From CAZCBN01 sp964496975 (GTDB taxonomy: Bacteria > Planctomycetota > Phycisphaerae > Phycisphaerales > UBA1924): DNA of 16,683 nucleotides. Under the pieces are notes generated by a model. That model was not told where the DNA came from. It ran no database searches and saw nothing but the letters and a program-made list of their open reading frames with translations. The stretch covers positions 1 through 16,683 of the forward strand of contig CAZCBN010000068.1 of the NCBI GenBank assembly GCA_964496975.1. Reading direction: 5' to 3'. The first letter of the stretch is position 1. Every line of letters begins with the position of its first letter. Below are positions 1 through 6,776 of this stretch, in pieces. Both the position numbers and the translations under genes were made by a program.

Positions 1-58
1 GGGGGGGGGGGGGGGGGGCACGGGGGGGGGGTTTGGGGGGGGGGGTGGGGGGAGGGAA
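1..58. other. G-homopolymer / low-complexity start of window
   Basis: Almost all bases are G on the plus strand, beginning with 18 consecutive G and broken by a few T, A and C. No reading frame or motif is credible here. It may be a real G-rich tract, but long G runs at a contig edge are also a typical product of two-colour sequencing chemistry or poor assembly. Confidence 0.6.
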
Positions 59-94
59 AGGCACGACTTGCCGGGGCGGCACGTCGTGGCACCC
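59..94 (+). repeat. 36-bp interspersed hairpin repeat, copy 1
   Basis: The 36 bases are identical to those at 120-155. The unit contains an imperfect hairpin. Outer arms CACGAC (62-67) and GTCGTG (83-88) and inner arms TGCC (69-72) and GGCA (78-81) pair around a 5-base loop, with a single T/C mismatch between the two stem parts. It lies just upstream of the lipoprotein gene and codes for nothing recognisable. It resembles a REP-like or MITE-like intergenic element. Confidence 0.8.
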
Positions 95-119
95 CGGGGT
101 CTGGTGTTTGGAATGGGGG

Positions 120-155
120 AGGCACGACTTGCCGGGGCGGCACGTCGTGGCACCC
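120..155 (+). repeat. 36-bp interspersed hairpin repeat, copy 2
   Basis: This is an exact second copy of the 36-bp unit at 59-94, separated from it by 25 bp of unrelated G-rich sequence. The same two-part stem is present, so each copy can fold on its own. Two direct copies so close together suggest local duplication or targeted insertion of a repeat family. Confidence 0.8.
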
Positions 156-198
156 GGCACGCGGCTTCCAAGCGAAGGGTTTGCGTTGGGGGCCGCTC

Positions 199-249
199 GG
201 CACAGGCTGCAAGCCTGTGCCACCGGGGAGCCTGTGCCACCGGGGAGCC
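199..249 (+). repeat. CACAGGCT/AGCCTGTG hairpin followed by 17-bp tandem repeat
   Basis: A perfect inverted repeat has arms GGCACAGGCT (199-208) and AGCCTGTGCC (212-221) around the 3-base loop GCA. Its right arm runs into a 17-bp direct repeat, unit GCCTGTGCCACCGGGGA, at 213-229 and 230-246, followed by GCC. From general knowledge, hairpins of this kind are frequent in intergenic DNA of planctomycete genomes. The element ends about 15 bp before the lipoprotein start codon, so it may sit in that gene's leader. Confidence 0.8.
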
Positions 250-264
250 GGTACGCTGGGCGGC

Positions 265-1100
265 ATGGTGCACCGAACCTGCGTCTTGCTGCTGTTGGTC
301 GTGGCTGCGGGCTTTGCTCTTTGTGGGTGTGCGGCGACGCCGGTGGGGGGCGGCGCGGTGAATGGCGTCGACGGCAGCACCTTGGTCCTCGCACCCATCG
401 CGAAACTTGGGCCGGGGGCGGGGAAGGAGATTTCGGGGATCGTTCCGAGTCGGCGTGAGGCGGGGGTGTTTTGGACGGAGAACGACTCGGGCGATGAGCC
501 GCGGGTGTATCCGGTGTGGGTGNNNNNNNNNNGGTGTCGCGGGATGGGTCGCCGCGGGCGGGGAGTGCGGAGCGGGTGGGGCAGGTGGTGAAGAGTGTGC
601 GATACCCGCGGACGCAGGGCCTGCTGCTGGGGGGCGTGCTGAACAACGACTGGGAGGACATCGCGCTCGACGCGTCGGGGCGGCTGATCGTCGCGGACTT
701 TGGGAACAACACGAACGCGCGGAAGGACCTGGCGCTGCACTTCATTGAGGAGCCCGAGCCGGACGAGGGGCGGGCTGTGGTGACGCGGACGGTGCTGTTC
801 CGGTATCCCGAACAGGCGAGGTGGCCCGCGCCGAAGGGGGATTTCAACTATGACGCGGAGGCGCTCTTCACGGTGGGCGACGAGGTGTATGTGCTGAGCA
901 AGCACCGGTCGGACACGATGTCGCGGCTGTACCGGCTGGACGCGCGGGAGGTTGGCGTGGTGAACGTGCTGACGCGCGTCGGGGAGTTTGATGCGCTGGG
1001 GCAGGTGACCGGGGCGGACGCGAGCGAGGACGGCTTGATGCTCGCGGTGCTGACGTACGACCGGATCTTCGTGTTTGAGCGGGGGAGTGTGGGCGAGTAG
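265..1100 (+). CDS. Beta-propeller-like lipoprotein, interrupted by a gap and a premature stop
   Basis: Translation from ATG 265 begins with a short basic start, a hydrophobic stretch (LLLLVVAAGFAL) and a lipobox-like LCGC, so the product is probably a lipoprotein anchored in the envelope. The mature part shows ordered motifs: EISGIVPSR, FWTENDSGDEPRVY, then after the gap NNDWEDIALD, IVADFGNNTNARKDL and EPEPDEG. I know this order from uncharacterised propeller-like secreted proteins; the function is unknown. Ten N at 523-532 split the gene. The frame differs by one base on the two sides, which is expected if the N run is only a placeholder. No strong ribosome binding site is visible, and a GGGGAG lies about 17 bases upstream. 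The frame stops at TAG 1098-1100, but the same frame continues with plausible family sequence to 1277. The open frame therefore probably ends early because of a mutation or a sequence error. Confidence 0.65.
523..532. other. Assembly gap (10 N)
   Basis: Ten undetermined bases lie inside the lipoprotein gene. Coding frame 1 before the gap changes to frame 3 after it, so the true gap length is not 10, or is 10 with an indel nearby. Family spacing between the NDSGD and DWEDIA motifs suggests that only a few residues are missing. Confidence 0.95.
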
Positions 1101-1277
1101 TTCTTTGCGGGGAAGGTGCGGAGCCGGCGGTATCGGTACGCCGACGGGGCGAGCGACAGCGAGGCGATTTGCTTTGAGGGTCGCGGGGAGGGCGTGCGGA
1201 CGCTGTTGATCGCGGATGAGGCGCGGGGGGTGGTGTCGCGGGTGGGGCTGGAGGAGTTGGCTGAGGGCGTGGAATAG
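1101..1277 (+). pseudogene. In-frame C-terminal remainder of the lipoprotein gene after TAG
   Basis: Directly after the TAG at 1098-1100 the same frame stays open for 58 codons up to TAG 1275-1277. The translation reads FFAGKVRSRRYRY, then SDSEAICFEG, then VRTLLIADEARGVVSRV. This looks like the closing blade of the same propeller-type protein, in which an 'EAI...G...LLI..E' segment is expected. The upstream gene thus originally ran to 1277, and a sense codon (TGG Trp or CAG Gln are one change away) became TAG or was misread. No start codon or ribosome binding site suggests an independent gene. Confidence 0.65.
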
Positions 1278-1281
1278 CGGG

Positions 1282-2208
1282 CTAGACGGGGGCGGGGACG
1301 GTGCGCACGACGGCGTCGAGCAGCTGGGCGGCGGCGTGCGAGGAGCCGCCGTTGCCGCCGGCGGGGACGACGCGGTGGGCGCAGACGGCGGTGAGGTTGT
1401 CAAGGACGTCTTCGGGGACGGCGTAGTCGCGGCCGTCCATGAGGGCGGTGGCGCGGGCGGCCTGGGCGAGGGCGAGACTGCCGCGGGGGCTGATGCCGAC
1501 CTCGAGCTCTTGGGCGCTTCGGGTGGCGCGGGCGATCGCGACGATGTAGGCGCGGAGGGCGTCGCTGAGGCGGACCTGGTCGGTGCGGCGCTGGAGGTCG
1601 AGCACCTCGGCGGCGTGCACGACGGGGGCGAGGTCTTGCAGGCGGGTTTGGGCGGGGCGGACGTCGAGCATGTCTGCCTCGGCCTGCGCGGTGGGGTAGC
1701 CCAGGCTGAGGCGCATGAGGAAGCGGTCGAGCTGGTTTTCTGGGAGGGGGTAGGTGCCCTCGAACTCGTAGGGGTTTTGGGTGGCGAGGACGATGAAGGG
1801 CTCTTCGAGGCGGAAGACGTGGCCGTCGATGGAGACGCTGCCGTCGCTCATGGCTTCGAGGAGGGCGGTCTGGGTGCGCGGGGGCGTGCGGTTGACCTCG
1901 TCGGCGAGGATGATGTTGGCGAAGATGGGGCCCTTGCGGAAGTCGAACTGCTTGCCGTCGCGGTCGAAGACGGTGACGCCCAGGACGTCGGAGGGGAGGA
2001 GGTCTGGGGTGAGCTGGATGCGGCTGAAGCGGGCGTCGATGGACTTGGCGATGGCGGAGGCGAGGACGGTCTTGCCGACGCCCGGGACGTCTTCGAGCAG
2101 GACGTGGCCCCGGGCGAGGAGGCAGCGGATGACGCGGTCCACGGCGGCGCGGTCGCCGAAGTAGACGGTGGAGATGTTGTCGCGGAGGCGTTGGATGATG
2201 TCGAGCAT
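1282..2208 (-). CDS. MoxR-family AAA+ ATPase
   Basis: The 308-residue product is an AAA+ ATPase of the MoxR family. These are cytoplasmic chaperone-like ATPases that often help mature or activate VWA-domain or metal-dependent partners. Visible motifs are GHVLLEDVPGVGKT (Walker A, Lys46), RIQLTPDLLPSDVLG, IILADEVNR (Walker B, Asp103-Glu104), ATQNP (sensor 1, Asn145), ENQLDRFLM (Arg finger region) and GISPRGSLAL (sensor 2). I chose ATG 2208 because homology starts there and the length matches the family. The frame is open to 2439, but that extension is Pro/Arg-rich and unlike protein. No clear ribosome binding site is seen. The usual partners (DUF58, BatA-like VWA proteins) are not adjacent: downstream is a convergent lipoprotein gene, its stop 4 bp away. 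Third codon positions are C-rich. Confidence 0.93.
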   Translation of the reverse strand: MLDIIQRLRDNISTVYFGDRAAVDRVIRCLLARGHVLLEDVPGVGKTVLASAIAKSIDARFSRIQLTPDLLPSDVLGVTVFDRDGKQFDFRKGPIFANIILADEVNRTPPRTQTALLEAMSDGSVSIDGHVFRLEEPFIVLATQNPYEFEGTYPLPENQLDRFLMRLSLGYPTAQAEADMLDVRPAQTRLQDLAPVVHAAEVLDLQRRTDQVRLSDALRAYIVAIARATRSAQELEVGISPRGSLALAQAARATALMDGRDYAVPEDVLDNLTAVCAHRVVPAGGNGGSSHAAAQLLDAVVRTVPAPV

Positions 2209-2453
2209 GCGGCGGTGGGGGTCTGGGTCGTTGGTCGCCCCGGCGGTGGCCTTGGGGCGGGGGCGGGTCGAGGGGGCGGGGACGCGGGGCCTTGGTATCG
2301 TGCCGTGGGAAGGGCGTCCCCGAGGCGCGTGGGCCACGCGGGGGGAGCGTAGCGGGCGGCGGCGGGGGTTGGGAGGCGGTGGTCGTTGGTCGGGGCGGCG
2401 GGCCGGGCCGGTTCGTGTGGACCCGCGGGCGTGCCGCACGTGTGTGTTGAGGC
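2209..2453. other. Divergent intergenic region, MoxR / zinc-ribbon gene
   Basis: These 245 bp separate two divergent starts and should hold both promoters. I see no convincing -35/-10 pair. Minus-strand TACGCT (plus 2346-2351) is a possible -10 for the MoxR gene, with no matching -35. The frames open across this stretch translate to Pro/Arg-rich sequence and are judged non-coding. Confidence 0.5.
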
Positions 2454-3437
2454 ATGAGTGACGCAGCGGCGAGAGACCAGGGGCGGGAGGCCGTCGCGGC
2501 GGGCGAGGCCGGGGTGGCGGCGCCGCGGCGTGGTCACGAGACGCTCGCGCTGGAGCTGCGGGGGGAGTTGCCCTGCGTGGGCTGCGGGTACACGCTGCGG
2601 GGGCTTTCGATCCGGTCGGCGTGCCCGGAGTGCGGCACGTCGGTCCGGGCGACCATTTTGGCCGCGGTGGACCCGGCGGCGGCGGAGATCCGGCCGCTGG
2701 ACTTTCCGAGGCTGACCGCGGCGGGGCTGCTGCTGTGCACGTGGGCGGGTCTGGCGTCGGCGTTGTGCGTCTGGGCGCTGCGCGGGGCGGAGGTGGTGCG
2801 CGTCTGGCTGAAGGTGGACGTGGGGCTTGCGTGGGCGGGGCGGGCGTCGGTCTTGTTGCTCGCGGCGTCGGGGGTGGGGGCGGTGGCGCTCATCCGGCCG
2901 CACCGGGGCGTGAAGCGGATGGAGGCGGCGGCGGGCGCGGCGGCGGTGGCGTGCTTCGTGCCGCTGGTGGGGCTCCACGCGCACACGCTGCTGGTGACGG
3001 ACGCGACGACGGGCGGGGGGAGCGTGTTCTTCGGGGCGGGGGGCTTGTCGGCGGCGCGCTCTCTGCTCAGGCTTGGCTCCGGGCTGCTGATGGCGTTGAT
3101 CGTGCTCGGGCTTTCGGAGCGCATCAGCGACCTGGTGAACCGCTCGGTGGTGCTGCGCACGGGCCGGGTGGAGACGCAGCCGCACGGGGCGCTGCTGGCG
3201 GCGTTGTGCGTCGCGGCGTGCGGCGACGCGGTGAACCTGCTGGTGCCGCGGCTTGGTGACCTGGCGGGCGATTTGCTGTCGTCGCTTGAGGTGGTGCTGG
3301 TGGCGCTGGGTTCGTTTTTGTTCACGATCGGGCTGCTGGGCATGGCGGTGGACGCGCGGCGCGTGACGGGCACGCTGGTCCGTCGCGGCGCGTCGCTGGC
3401 CGACGCCCTGGGCGGGGGCCCGGGGGCGGCCCCGTGA
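2454..3437 (+). CDS. Zinc-ribbon multi-pass membrane protein, function unknown
   Basis: The 327-residue product carries an N-terminal zinc ribbon, CVGC at 41-44 and CPEC at 57-60, so CxxC-x12-CxxC with all four Cys present. The rest has about five or six hydrophobic segments (around 88-110, 127-148, 159-181, 205-221, 246-262 and 278-300). It is therefore an inner-membrane protein with a small cytosolic zinc finger at its front. This architecture is common in planctomycete proteins of unknown role; I do not recognise a specific family function. ATG 2454 has only a GAGG one base upstream, a weak site. The stop overlaps the start of the downstream metallopeptidase gene by 4 bp (GTGA), which implies coupled translation. 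Codons end mostly in G. Confidence 0.85.
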   Translation: MSDAAARDQGREAVAAGEAGVAAPRRGHETLALELRGELPCVGCGYTLRGLSIRSACPECGTSVRATILAAVDPAAAEIRPLDFPRLTAAGLLLCTWAGLASALCVWALRGAEVVRVWLKVDVGLAWAGRASVLLLAASGVGAVALIRPHRGVKRMEAAAGAAAVACFVPLVGLHAHTLLVTDATTGGGSVFFGAGGLSAARSLLRLGSGLLMALIVLGLSERISDLVNRSVVLRTGRVETQPHGALLAALCVAACGDAVNLLVPRLGDLAGDLLSSLEVVLVALGSFLFTIGLLGMAVDARRVTGTLVRRGASLADALGGGPGAAP

Positions 3438-3844
3438 CGCCGCTGAGCCGCGGCGAGCGCGCCCGGTTTGACGCGCTGCTGGAGGAGGTGCTCGCCGACC
3501 TGCCCGAGGCGGTGACCTCGCTGCTGGACGACATGCCGCTGATCGTGCTGGACCGGCCGACGGCGGCGATGCTCGCCGACGTGGGGCTCGGGCCCGAGGC
3601 GGCGGACGAGCTGTGCGGCCTGCACACGGGGATGTCGGAGACCGAGGCCTCGGTGGAGGTGTCGGGCGTGCTGCCGAGCCAGGTGCACCTGTTCCGCGTG
3701 GGCATCATCGAGAGCGCCGGCGGGTTTCGCGGCGACGACGCGGACGACCGGGTGTACGAAGAAATCCGGGTGACGCTGCTGCACGAGATCGGCCACCAGA
3801 TGGGGCTGGACGAGGGGGATCTGACGGACCTGGGGTACGACTGA
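3434..3844 (+). CDS. Minimal zincin metallopeptidase (HExxH, PF06262-like)
   Basis: This 136-residue protein has the signature LLHEIGHQMGLDEGDL near its C-terminus. His117, Glu118 and His121 form HExxH, and the acidic pair Asp126-Glu127 sits where the third zinc ligand of the HExxHxxGxx(D/E) pattern is expected. Length, the LPEAVTSLLDDMPLIVLD start and the C-terminal motif fit the small one-domain zincin family once called DUF1025, known from structures to be a minimal zincin fold; natural substrates are not established. No signal peptide is visible, so a cytoplasmic location is likely. The GTG start at 3434 overlaps the upstream stop as GTGA, and the pair is probably one transcript. Direct partnership with the zinc-ribbon membrane protein is only suggested by this coupling. 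Confidence 0.88.
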   Translation: MTPLSRGERARFDALLEEVLADLPEAVTSLLDDMPLIVLDRPTAAMLADVGLGPEAADELCGLHTGMSETEASVEVSGVLPSQVHLFRVGIIESAGGFRGDDADDRVYEEIRVTLLHEIGHQMGLDEGDLTDLGYD

Positions 3845-3937
3845 GCGGCGGCCGATCGGGCCGTGCCATCGGCGGCGCAGGCCGGGCGGGGTGAAACCGG
3901 CTGTCCCGCGTGCCGAAGCGACGGTCCGGGGGCGTCG

Positions 3938-3943
3938 TATCAT
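3938..3943 (+). promoter_or_regulatory. Possible -10 element for sppA
   Basis: TATCAT stands out in very GC-rich DNA about 165 bp upstream of the sppA start. No TTGACA-like hexamer lies 16-18 bp before it, so the assignment rests on the -10-like hexamer and its location only. Confidence 0.2.
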
Positions 3944-4098
3944 GCCCGGCGGGGCGTCTTGTGACGGGGGGAGACCGTCGGCGCATCCCCGGCGACGCCT
4001 CCGCGGCGCACGGCCCCGGCGACCGCGGGCCGCATGTTCACCGGTGAGGCGTTTGCGGGCCGGAAGTTCATGGGCGAAACGTTCACGACCCAACCTTT

Positions 4099-4102
4099 GG
4101 AG
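4099..4102 (+). promoter_or_regulatory. Ribosome binding site deciding the sppA start
   Basis: GGAG (within TTTGGAG) lies 6 bases before ATG 4109. This favours 4109 over the in-frame ATG at 4034, which has no such site. Confidence 0.65.
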
Positions 4103-4108
4103 CACGGC

Positions 4109-5932
4109 ATGATGGCGTTCAACCGTTCGGCGGTGTCGGCGAGTGCGACGCGGGCGAGTGTTCTGAGCCCGCGGCGGGCCGGCGTTTGGGCGGCGGCGCT
4201 GGCGGCCGTCGCGGCGTGCGGCGCGGCGGCGGCGGCCGACGTGGCCATGCTGACGCTTGAGGGCGAGCTGGCCCGGCAGAGCAAGGCCGCGAGCCTCTTC
4301 GGCGGCGCGGGCGAGGTGACCTTTTCCGACGTGGTGGCGACGGTGCGCGACGCCGCGGCGGACGCGGAGCTGGACGCCGTCGTGGTGCGGCTGAAGGACG
4401 CGGCGCTGAGCCGCACGCAGATCGAGGAGTTGGGCACCGAGTTCGCAGCGCTGCGGCGGGCCGGCAAGAAGGTGTTCGTTTTCGCCGAATCGTTCGGCCC
4501 GGGGGAGCTGCTGACGGCGTCGCACGCCGACGAGGTGTGGCTCCAGGCGGGCGGCGTGGTGACGCTGCCGGGGATGTCGATCGAGGAGATGTACTTCGCG
4601 GACACGTTCGCGTGGCTCGGGTTCAAGGCCGACTTTGTGCAGATCGGCGACTACAAGGGCGCGTCCGAGTCGCTTGTGAACAGCAAGCCCAGCGCGGCGT
4701 GGGAGCAGAACATCAACCATCTGCTCGACGGCCTGTACGACCAGATGCATCAGCAACTGGGCGACGGCCTGGGCCTGACGGAGGCGAAGCTCGACGCGGC
4801 GATGCGGCGGGCGTGGCTCTCGACGGGCGAGACGGCGATCGAGCTGGGCCTCGTCGACCGCGAGGTGGACCTGGATGACATGATGACCGTGCTGGGCGAG
4901 GCGCTGGGCGAGGAGATTGCCTGGCGCGGCGACCTGCTGGAGGAAGGCGGCGAGTCGCTCGAGGCCCTGGCGAGCAACCCGTTCCTGATGATGAGCAAGC
5001 TGTTCGCAGCGCCGGACCGCTCCACGAGCGGGCCGACGATCGCGGTGCTGCACCTCGAGGGGCCGATCGTGGACGGCGACTCGGCCAGCGGGGGCCTGTT
5101 CGGCGGCGGCAGCGTGGGCAGCCGCACGATGCGCAACGCGATGAACGAGATCGCCGAGGACGACAACATCCGCGGCGTGGTGGTGTTCATCGATTCGCCC
5201 GGCGGCTCGGCGAGCGCGAGCGAGGTCATCTGGCAGGGCCTGCGCCGCCTCGGCGAGGACAAGCCGGTGTGGGTGAGCGTGGGCGACATGGCGGCCTCGG
5301 GCGGGTACTACTCGGCGGTGGGGGGGCAGAAGATCTATGTCAACCCGTCGAGCATCGTCGGCTCCATCGGCGTCGTCGGCGGCAAGCTCGTGATGCGCGA
5401 CTTCCTGGAACGCGGCAAGATCAACGTCGTGGAGCACGCCCGCGGGCCCCTCGCCGGCATGATGAGCCCCTACCAGACCTGGACCGACGAGGAGCGGGCC
5501 CTGGTGCGGCAGGAGATGACGGCCGTGTACGAGCAGTTCACGGGCCGCGTCACCGCGGGGCGGCCGGGCATCGACCTCTCGAAGACGGCCGAGGGGCGGC
5601 TCTTCGTCGGCTCCGAGGCGGTGGGCCTGGGCATGGCGGACAAGGTCGGCGGCCTTCAGTCGGCGATCGACGACATGGCGGCCGAGCTTGGGCTCGGCGA
5701 GTACGACACGCTGGACTTCCCCGCGCCGCAGACGCTGGACGAGATCATCGAGGAGGCGTTCGGCCTCGCGGCCTCCCCCGCGGCGGCGGCGGCCCCGTAC
5801 GCCGCGGCGTTGCAGGCGGTGCTCGGGCGCGAGCGGTTCATGATGGTCCGCGACACGCTGGAAACGGCCGCGATGCTCCGCGAAACGCCGGTGCTGCTCA
5901 CGCTGCCGGCGGCGATCATCGTGCGAGACTGA
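4109..5932 (+). CDS. sppA: Signal peptide peptidase SppA, 67K type (S49)
   Basis: The 607-residue product is a double-domain S49 serine peptidase that degrades cleaved signal peptides at the membrane; the E. coli enzyme has 618 residues. The N-terminus has basic residues followed by a hydrophobic Ala-rich segment (about 24-44), a signal sequence or anchor. The first domain carries the general base Lys183 in GDYKGA, the equivalent of Lys209 in E. coli. The second domain has DSPGG (362-366), the nucleophile Ser397 in MAASGGYY, and SIVGSIGVVGG after it. The Lys/Ser pair is complete, so the enzyme should be active. The start at ATG 4109 is supported by GGAG. sppA is transcribed alone, convergent with pyrH-frr, and ends 42 bases before a shared hairpin terminator. 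The plus-strand G excess disappears along this gene. Confidence 0.95.
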   Translation: MMAFNRSAVSASATRASVLSPRRAGVWAAALAAVAACGAAAAADVAMLTLEGELARQSKAASLFGGAGEVTFSDVVATVRDAAADAELDAVVVRLKDAALSRTQIEELGTEFAALRRAGKKVFVFAESFGPGELLTASHADEVWLQAGGVVTLPGMSIEEMYFADTFAWLGFKADFVQIGDYKGASESLVNSKPSAAWEQNINHLLDGLYDQMHQQLGDGLGLTEAKLDAAMRRAWLSTGETAIELGLVDREVDLDDMMTVLGEALGEEIAWRGDLLEEGGESLEALASNPFLMMSKLFAAPDRSTSGPTIAVLHLEGPIVDGDSASGGLFGGGSVGSRTMRNAMNEIAEDDNIRGVVVFIDSPGGSASASEVIWQGLRRLGEDKPVWVSVGDMAASGGYYSAVGGQKIYVNPSSIVGSIGVVGGKLVMRDFLERGKINVVEHARGPLAGMMSPYQTWTDEERALVRQEMTAVYEQFTGRVTAGRPGIDLSKTAEGRLFVGSEAVGLGMADKVGGLQSAIDDMAAELGLGEYDTLDFPAPQTLDEIIEEAFGLAASPAAAAAPYAAALQAVLGRERFMMVRDTLETAAMLRETPVLLTLPAAIIVRD

Positions 5933-5973
5933 GGCGGGCCAGCGCGACCGGCGGCGGCGCACTGTGGACGACG

Positions 5974-6009
5974 AAAAAAGGCCCCGGGCGGTGCGCCCGG
6001 GGCCTTTTT
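5974..6009. terminator. Bidirectional intrinsic terminator between sppA and frr
   Basis: A perfect 11-bp stem (GGCCCCGGGCG at 5980-5990, its complement at 5994-6004) closes a 3-base loop. A6 precedes it and T5 follows it, so each strand reads as a GC-rich hairpin plus U-tract. It sits between the convergent stops of sppA and frr and can end both transcripts. Confidence 0.93.
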
Positions 6010-6090
6010 CTTTGGTCGGATGGGATGGGCCGGGTATGTGCGGCCGGGTGGGCGCCGTCGGCGGGGCGGGCCCTCGCGGGGCCCGGCGGC

Positions 6091-6663
6091 TCAGACTTCC
6101 ATGATCTCGTCGCTGCGCTGCTTCACGGCGGCGTCGATCTGGCCCTCGTACTTCTTCAGCATGTCCTGGATCTTGTCCTTCAGGCCCGCGATGTCGTCCT
6201 CGGAGTAGGTCACGCCCGCGGCCTTGGTCAGGCCGTCGGCGTGCTTGTTCGCGTCGCGGCGGACGTTCCGGACGGCGACCTTCTGCTCCTCGCCCATTTT
6301 CTTCGCCTGCGTCACGAGCTGCTTGCGGCGGTTCTGGTCGAGCGCCGGGATGGTGATGCGGATCGCCTTGTCCTCGGTCTGCGGGTTGAGGCCGTTGCCG
6401 GCGGCCTCGATGCCGTGCTTGATGGCGCCGAGTGCGCTCGGGTCGAACGGTTTGATGAGGATCTGGTGCGGCTCGGGGCAGCTGATCGCCGCGAGGCCCT
6501 TCAGCTCCGTGGGCGAGCCGTAGTAGTCGATCTTGATGTACTCGACCAGGGCCGTCGAGGCGCGGCCCGTGCGCAGGCCGCGGAGTTCGTGGGCGAGGTA
6601 CTCAACGGCCTTCTTCATGGCCGCCTCAGATTCCTTGAGAATCTTGTCGGGCGTCGTCGTCAT
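6091..6663 (-). CDS. frr: Ribosome recycling factor
   Basis: The 190-residue product matches ribosome recycling factor, which with EF-G splits post-termination ribosomes; the family length is about 185. Diagnostic stretches are ELRGLRTGRAS near residue 30, the IKIDYYGSPTELKGLAAIS hinge region, QILIKPFDPSALGAIKHGI, GLNPQTEDKAIRITIPAL and RRKQLVTQAKKMGEEQKVAVRNVRRDAN. Both the three-helix and beta-rich regions are represented and nothing is missing. ATG 6663 has GGAG on the coding strand (plus 6672-6675) 8 bases upstream. The frame is open further upstream to 7047 but overlaps pyrH there and is not used. It follows pyrH in the same direction after 113 bp, the order common in bacteria, and ends at the bidirectional terminator. 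Confidence 0.97.
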   Translation of the reverse strand: MTTTPDKILKESEAAMKKAVEYLAHELRGLRTGRASTALVEYIKIDYYGSPTELKGLAAISCPEPHQILIKPFDPSALGAIKHGIEAAGNGLNPQTEDKAIRITIPALDQNRRKQLVTQAKKMGEEQKVAVRNVRRDANKHADGLTKAAGVTYSEDDIAGLKDKIQDMLKKYEGQIDAAVKQRSDEIMEV

Positions 6664-6776
6664 GGCAGGGGCTCCGTGCCGGCGGTGCGTTCGCGTGCCG
6701 CGCCGTCCGATCGCGCCCATGGTAGCCGGCGCGGCGGGGGGCCCGGGCGGTCGCGGGGGGGTTGAGGCCGGCGCGC

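Larger units (their letters stand above)
3845..4108 (+). other. Intergenic region upstream of sppA
   Basis: These 264 bp lie between the metallopeptidase stop and the sppA start. An inverted repeat with arms GCCGAT (3851-3856) and ATCGGC (3868-3873) follows the stop closely but has no T-tract, so it is at best a weak terminator. A -10-like TATCAT is at 3938-3943. The frame from 4034 to 4108 is open into sppA but lacks a good ribosome binding site. Confidence 0.5.

Noticed and set aside
59..155. CRISPR-like pair of 36-bp direct repeats with a 25-bp spacer
   Set aside because: Only two copies, a spacer that is short and G-rich, no third repeat and no cas genes; the unit is itself a two-part hairpin typical of REP-like elements.
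33..458. Open frames across the repeat region before the lipoprotein
   Set aside because: Their translations are those of the hairpin repeats themselves and have no protein-like composition or ribosome binding site.
2209..2439. N-terminal extension of the MoxR ATPase by 77 residues
   Set aside because: The translation is Pro/Arg-rich and lacks family similarity; the MoxR core starts at ATG 2208 with normal family length.
2534..5962. Very long open frame on the minus strand (over 1,100 codons)
   Set aside because: It lies antisense to three well-supported genes, and its Arg/His/Pro-rich translation is typical of the mirror frame of high-GC coding DNA.
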